64,000 nt of DNA, from NCBI RefSeq assembly GCF_013378055.1, contig NZ_CP051130.1:1302001-1366000 (forward strand), in the 5' to 3' direction. A program made the translations under genes and the position numbers. Positions 60,903 to 64,000 of the stretch are shown here, piece by piece. The DNA comes from Parasphingopyxis sp. CP4. GTDB lineage: Bacteria; Pseudomonadota; Alphaproteobacteria; Sphingomonadales; Sphingomonadaceae. The notes beneath the pieces were generated by a model, which searched no databases, was not told where the DNA came from, and worked only from the letters and a program-made list of their open reading frames with translations. The stretch's first letter is position 1; every line of letters begins with the position of its first letter.

Positions 60903-60911
60903 CCCCAATAT

Positions 60912-60935
60912 GCCCCTCCCCTGATCGGGAGGGGC
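60912..60935 (+). promoter_or_regulatory. GC-rich hairpin directly before the atpC ribosome site
   Basis: GCCCCTCCC (60912-60920) pairs perfectly with GGGAGGGGC (60927-60935) around CTGATC, a 9-bp stem. The GGAG ribosome site for atpC begins at the next base (60936). There is no T-run after it, so a standard terminator is unlikely. It could mark an mRNA processing point or slow ribosome access to atpC and so lower epsilon output relative to beta. Confidence 0.7.
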
Positions 60936-60947
60936 GGAGAAAAGCGA

Positions 60948-61211
60948 ATGGCCCTCAATTTCGAACTCGTCACACCGGAAAAGCTCCTCCGTTCGGAGGA
61001 AGTGCATATGGTTGTGGTTCCGGGCACCGAAGGTGATTTCGGCGTACTTGCGCGGCATACGCCCGTGATGTCGACCATTCGCGATGGCAACATCTCAATC
61101 TATAAGACCGCTGGCGCCACGCCGGAAAAAATCCGCGTCGAAGGCGGATTTGCCGAGGTCAATGAAAAAGGCCTGACGATCCTGGCTGAAAAGGTCGTCG
61201 GCGAAGACTAG
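60948..61211 (+). CDS. atpC: ATP synthase F1 epsilon subunit (short form)
   Basis: This 87-residue protein covers only the N-terminal beta-sandwich of epsilon: [40 protein letters not shown] and [22 protein letters not shown]. The C-terminal helical hairpin found in longer (about 130-residue) epsilon subunits, which inhibits ATP hydrolysis, is absent; the stop codon follows naturally. Short epsilon forms are known in some bacteria including, as far as I recall, sphingomonads. GGAG sits 8 bp before the ATG. Confidence 0.93.
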   Translation: MALNFELVTPEKLLRSEEVHMVVVPGTEGDFGVLARHTPVMSTIRDGNISIYKTAGATPEKIRVEGGFAEVNEKGLTILAEKVVGED

Positions 61212-61599
61212 AGCGTCTGAGCGCCCGGAAGAAATTGGCCCCGAAGCGTCGATATCCGCTGGCTTCATCGCCCATCAGCCGCGATCAGCGGTCCAAATAA
61301 GCCAATTTTGCCAATGCCGTAGTGCAGGAAACGCGCTGACGGGCTGGGCCTCTGGTCGAAAAACGACGCAATGACGCCGTTTTCGACCGAAAAATGATAA
61401 AAACGGCCAGATCCTTATTCATTTCTAAAGCTTGAAGGCGCCGTCCTCGCTTCGCTTTTGCCCTGTTTTCTGAGGAATTCCGGGCTTTTCCGGCTGGTTT
61501 TACCGCTTTGCCGCCCATTAGCTAATTGTCAAAGTTTTCAATCTATTCACCATATCGAACCTGCCCGCTTCTTGGGGGCATTTTGTATCGAGGGATGGG
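61212..61599. other. Gene-free gap between the F1 operon and cpaF, with one imperfect inverted repeat
   Basis: No coding region is evident in these 388 bases. GGTCGAAAAACG (61354-61365) and CGTTTTCGACC (61378-61388) form an imperfect inverted repeat with one bulged A. A T-rich stretch and ATTAGC...TTGTCA...ATAT bases near 61520-61555 might be part of the cpaF promoter, but I cannot define boxes. GAGGGATGGG immediately before 61600 is the cpaF ribosome site. Confidence 0.5.
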
Positions 61600-63123
61600 A
61601 TGAGCGCATTTGGTAAAAAAGGTGGTGGCCAGAAGCCTTCCTTCGGCGTAGCGCGCCCAATGAAGGGCGGCGGCGCCGCGCCAGCTGTTGATGAGACGGA
61701 AACCAAGGAAGAAGGCGGAGAACAGTTTCCGCCGATCGATTCACTCGAGCTTCCCGGTCAAGAAGACGATGGTAGTGCCATTCCCGCCGACGCCGACGCT
61801 ATGTCCAAGCTCAACGACCGCGCCAATGCGGTCGCCGAAGCTGAAGAAGAAGTTCAGGGATTCGAAGCATCGGTTCACAAGATCAAGGAACAGGTGCTGC
61901 CGCGCTTGCTTGAACGTGTCGATCCGGAAGCAGCTGCGACGCTGACCAAGACCGAACTCGCCGAAGAATTCCGGCCAATCATTTCCGAAGTGCTCGCCGA
62001 GCTGAAGATCACGCTAAACCGCCGCGAACAATTTGCATTGGAAAAAGTGCTCGTCGATGAGCTGCTGGGTCTTGGACCGTTGGAAGAGCTCCTCTCCGAT
62101 CCGGATATCAACGATATCATGGTGAACGGTCCGGAACAGACCTATATTGAGCGCAAGGGTAAGCTGGAACTCGCCAAGATTAAGTTCCGCGATGAAGAGC
62201 ATCTGCTCCAGATCGCGCAGCGGATTTGTAACTCGGTTGGCCGTCGTGTCGACCAGACAACGCCGCTGGCCGATGCTCGTCTAGCCGATGGTTCTCGTGT
62301 AAACGTGATTGTGCCGCCGCTGTCATTGCGCGGTACCGCGATCTCCATTCGTAAATTCTCGGACAAGCCGATCACCATCGACATGATGAAAGATTTCGGT
62401 TCGATGTCGCGCAAGATGTCGACGTTCCTCAAAGTCGCCGGTGCCAGCCGCTTCAATGTGGTTATTTCTGGCGGTACGGGTTCGGGTAAGACGACGATGC
62501 TCAATGCCATGTCGAAAATGATCGACCCGGGCGAGCGCGTGCTGACGATTGAGGATGCCGCCGAGCTTCGCTTGCAACAGCCGCACTGGCTGCCGCTGGA
62601 AACGCGCCCGGCCAACCTTGAAGGCAAGGGTGAAATCTCAATTGGTGACCTTGTGAAGAACGCCCTGCGTATGCGTCCTGACCGGATCATCCTGGGTGAG
62701 ATTCGTGGCGCGGAATGTTTTGACCTTCTGGCCGCCATGAATACGGGCCATGATGGCTCCATGTGTACGCTTCACTCCAACAGCCCGCGCGAATGCCTTG
62801 GTCGTATGGAAAACATGGTCATGATGGGAGACATCAAGATCCCGAAAGAAGCGATCTCCAAGCAGATTGCCGACTCGGTTGATCTGATCATTCAGGTGAA
62901 GCGTCTGCGCGATGGTTCGCGTCGCACAACCAACATCACCGAAGTGATCGGCATGGAAGGCGATGTCATCGTTACCCAGGAACTGTTCAAGTTCGAATAT
63001 ACCGGTGAAGATGATAACGGGAAGATCGAGGGCGAATATCGCTCAATGGGTCTGCGTCCGTACACGCTCGAAAAAGCCAAGGCCTTTGGTTTTGAACAGC
63101 CGTGCCTGGATGCCTGTCTGTAG
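61600..63123 (+). CDS. cpaF: CpaF-family secretion/pilus ATPase
   Basis: This 507-residue ATPase of the TadA/CpaF group powers assembly of Flp/Tad pili or related secretion machines. After a low-complexity N-terminus (about 60 residues, GKKGGGQKPSFGVARPMKGG), it has NDIMVNGPEQTYIERKGKL, Walker A VVISGGTGSGKTTMLNAM at about residues 286-303, LTIEDAAELRLQQPHWLPLE, and RPDRIILGEIRGAECFDLLAAMNTGHDGSMCTLHSN. No other tad genes are beside it in this window. Confidence 0.94.
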   Translation: MSAFGKKGGGQKPSFGVARPMKGGGAAPAVDETETKEEGGEQFPPIDSLELPGQEDDGSAIPADADAMSKLNDRANAVAEAEEEVQGFEASVHKIKEQVLPRLLERVDPEAAATLTKTELAEEFRPIISEVLAELKITLNRREQFALEKVLVDELLGLGPLEELLSDPDINDIMVNGPEQTYIERKGKLELAKIKFRDEEHLLQIAQRICNSVGRRVDQTTPLADARLADGSRVNVIVPPLSLRGTAISIRKFSDKPITIDMMKDFGSMSRKMSTFLKVAGASRFNVVISGGTGSGKTTMLNAMSKMIDPGERVLTIEDAAELRLQQPHWLPLETRPANLEGKGEISIGDLVKNALRMRPDRIILGEIRGAECFDLLAAMNTGHDGSMCTLHSNSPRECLGRMENMVMMGDIKIPKEAISKQIADSVDLIIQVKRLRDGSRRTTNITEVIGMEGDVIVTQELFKFEYTGEDDNGKIEGEYRSMGLRPYTLEKAKAFGFEQPCLDACL

Positions 63124-63139
63124 GACCGGTGCGGGACTG

Positions 63140-63322
63140 TTAAAGACCGCCTACCGCCAATAGCCCGAGCATTGCGGCTGCAATTCCGGCCAACACCATC
63201 AGCAATGTCCAATTGACCCAGCCAACCTTGTCGAGCTGGTCGCGATTATTGCGTCGCCAATCCATCCAACCAGCGATTATGGCGAACGCCAAGGCTATTC
63301 CGGCGGCAATACCAAGCGTCAT
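63140..63322 (-). CDS. Small two-segment membrane protein
   Basis: This 60-residue protein has two membrane segments, MTLGIAAGIALAFAIIAGWM and WTLLMVLAGIAAAMLGLLAV, joined by a charged loop (DWRRNNRDQLDKVGWVN). I do not recognise a named family, but the pattern is that of a real small protein rather than a shadow. It converges on cpaF with 16 bp between stops. Confidence 0.65.
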   Translation of the reverse strand: MTLGIAAGIALAFAIIAGWMDWRRNNRDQLDKVGWVNWTLLMVLAGIAAAMLGLLAVGGL

Positions 63323-63411
63323 CTACACCCACTCCGAAGCGCCACCGCGCGAAACACACTCGCAATCTGAACCATGTTTTTCCTACATTTGCAGCTTTTT
63401 TGATTGTTTTT

Positions 63412-63430
63412 GATAATCGTTATCATTATC
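63412..63430. promoter_or_regulatory. Fur box
   Basis: GATAATCGTTATCATTATC agrees with the classical Fur consensus GATAATGATAATCATTATC at 16 of 19 positions. It lies 46 bp before the ATG of a TonB-dependent receptor, in an AT-rich promoter region. Iron-repressed expression of the receptor is the expected outcome. Confidence 0.85.
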
Positions 63431-63476
63431 GAAAACAATCAACAGCCTGATTCCTCTGGTGCAGATTGGATTGTAC

Positions 63477-64000
63477 ATGTTTTCCCGAGTATCGCGTTCC
63501 GGCCTTTCGCTTCTGGCCGGCATTTCGTCAATCGCTTTTGCCAGCAACGCAGCCATTGCCCAGGGAGTTCCAGTAGCGCCAGCATCCAGTGTCCTCGTAT
63601 CCACCGGCCCTACAATCGTGGTCACGGGCCAGTATCTGGAAGGCGCAACAATCAGCGCCACGAAGACGGAAACGCCGCTGATCGACGTACCACAAAGCGT
63701 GTCGATTCTGTCTCGCGAACAGATTGACGATCAGGTGCTCGGCGATATTGGCGATGTGCTCCGCTATACCCCCGGCGCATCAATCGGCCAGGGTGAAGGC
63801 CATCGCGATCAGATAACAATCCGCGGCCAGAACACCACGGCCGATTTCTATGTCGACGGCTTGCGCGATGACGTTCAATATTTCCGTCCGCTCTACAATC
63901 TCGAGCGCATCGAGATCCTGCGCGGCTCGAACGCGCTGATATTCGGTCGCGGCGGCGGCGGCGGTGTGATCAACCGCGTTACGAAGACGGCCCGTGTACG
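63477..64000 (+). CDS. TonB-dependent siderophore receptor, partial (C-terminus outside window)
   Basis: The first 174 residues are visible. MFSRVSRSGLSLLAGISSIA and onward is a signal peptide ending near AIAQ. The plug domain follows: IVVTGQYLEG, KTETPLIDVPQSVSILSREQ (TonB-box-like region and plug start), DVLRYTPGASIGQGEGHRDQ, TIRGQNTTADFYVDGLRDDV, ERIEILRGSNALIFGRGGGG. The spelling DVPQSVSILSREQIDDQ is typical of ferrichrome/hydroxamate-type receptors. The Fur box upstream supports iron uptake. The beta barrel lies beyond the window. Confidence 0.93.
   Translation, partial: MFSRVSRSGLSLLAGISSIAFASNAAIAQGVPVAPASSVLVSTGPTIVVTGQYLEGATISATKTETPLIDVPQSVSILSREQIDDQVLGDIGDVLRYTPGASIGQGEGHRDQITIRGQNTTADFYVDGLRDDVQYFRPLYNLERIEILRGSNALIFGRGGGGGVINRVTKTARV

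Noticed and set aside
61354-61388. Inverted repeat considered as the terminator of the F1 operon
   Set aside because: It is about 140 bp after atpC, has a bulge, and no T-run follows on the plus strand.

Overview
The window is a gene-dense stretch of about 60% GC from a Gram-negative bacterium. It is most likely an alphaproteobacterium of the Sphingomonadales. Supporting signs are an F1-only ATP synthase operon (atpHAGDC, no Fo genes beside it), a short 87-residue epsilon subunit, a UPF0262 protein, a CpaF ATPase, a TonB-dependent receptor and several dispersed palindromic repeats of sphingomonad type. The taxonomic call is inference from gene content. I see no rRNA, tRNA, CRISPR array, prophage, integrase or transposase.

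Layout. 1-13063: housekeeping and single genes: metZ-apaG-lysR-acetyltransferase, a VOC protein, recO-leuB, dnaB, an SDR, UPF0262, a GH25-like membrane protein, dcd, a small secreted protein, an MBL-fold lipoprotein and rnr. 13137-16087: glpD-glpK. 16088-46206: a large acyl-CoA catabolic island. It encodes valine degradation from isobutyryl-CoA to propionyl-CoA (acyl-CoA dehydrogenase, enoyl-CoA hydratase, 3-hydroxyisobutyryl-CoA hydrolase, mmsB, mmsA), propionyl-CoA to succinyl-CoA (pccA, pccB, epimerase, mutase), and part of leucine degradation (isovaleryl-CoA dehydrogenase, mccA, mccB, a candidate hydratase). It also holds bioB, an acyl-CoA ligase, two further crotonases, cysQ, an SDR and an M13 peptidase. 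46207-46656: a gene-free mosaic of four palindromic repeat families. 46657-56317: transaldolase-family gene, priA, two tandem secreted metallopeptidase-TPR paralogues, a divergent Nramp-like transporter, ada and a membrane-tethered serine protease. 56453-61211: the F1 ATP synthase operon. 61600-64000: cpaF, a small membrane protein, and a Fur-box-preceded TonB-dependent siderophore receptor cut by the window end.

How the genes work together. The central island should let the cell burn valine, and partly leucine, isoleucine and odd-chain acids, into the TCA cycle. Both biotin carboxylases and biotin synthase are encoded there. A perfect 16-bp palindrome before one crotonase and a related site before another may be operators of one regulator. 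Not seen here are the BCAA transaminase, branched-chain ketoacid dehydrogenase, HMG-CoA lyase, the mutase chaperone MeaB and the other biotin genes.

The candidates most worth a second look are the tandem HEXXH-TPR secreted proteins (49741-52681), the Nramp-like protein lacking the usual metal motifs (52742-53995), the two related palindromes, the hairpin before atpC, and the bioB/methyltransferase insertion in the propionate operon. I found no clear novel defence or mobile system.
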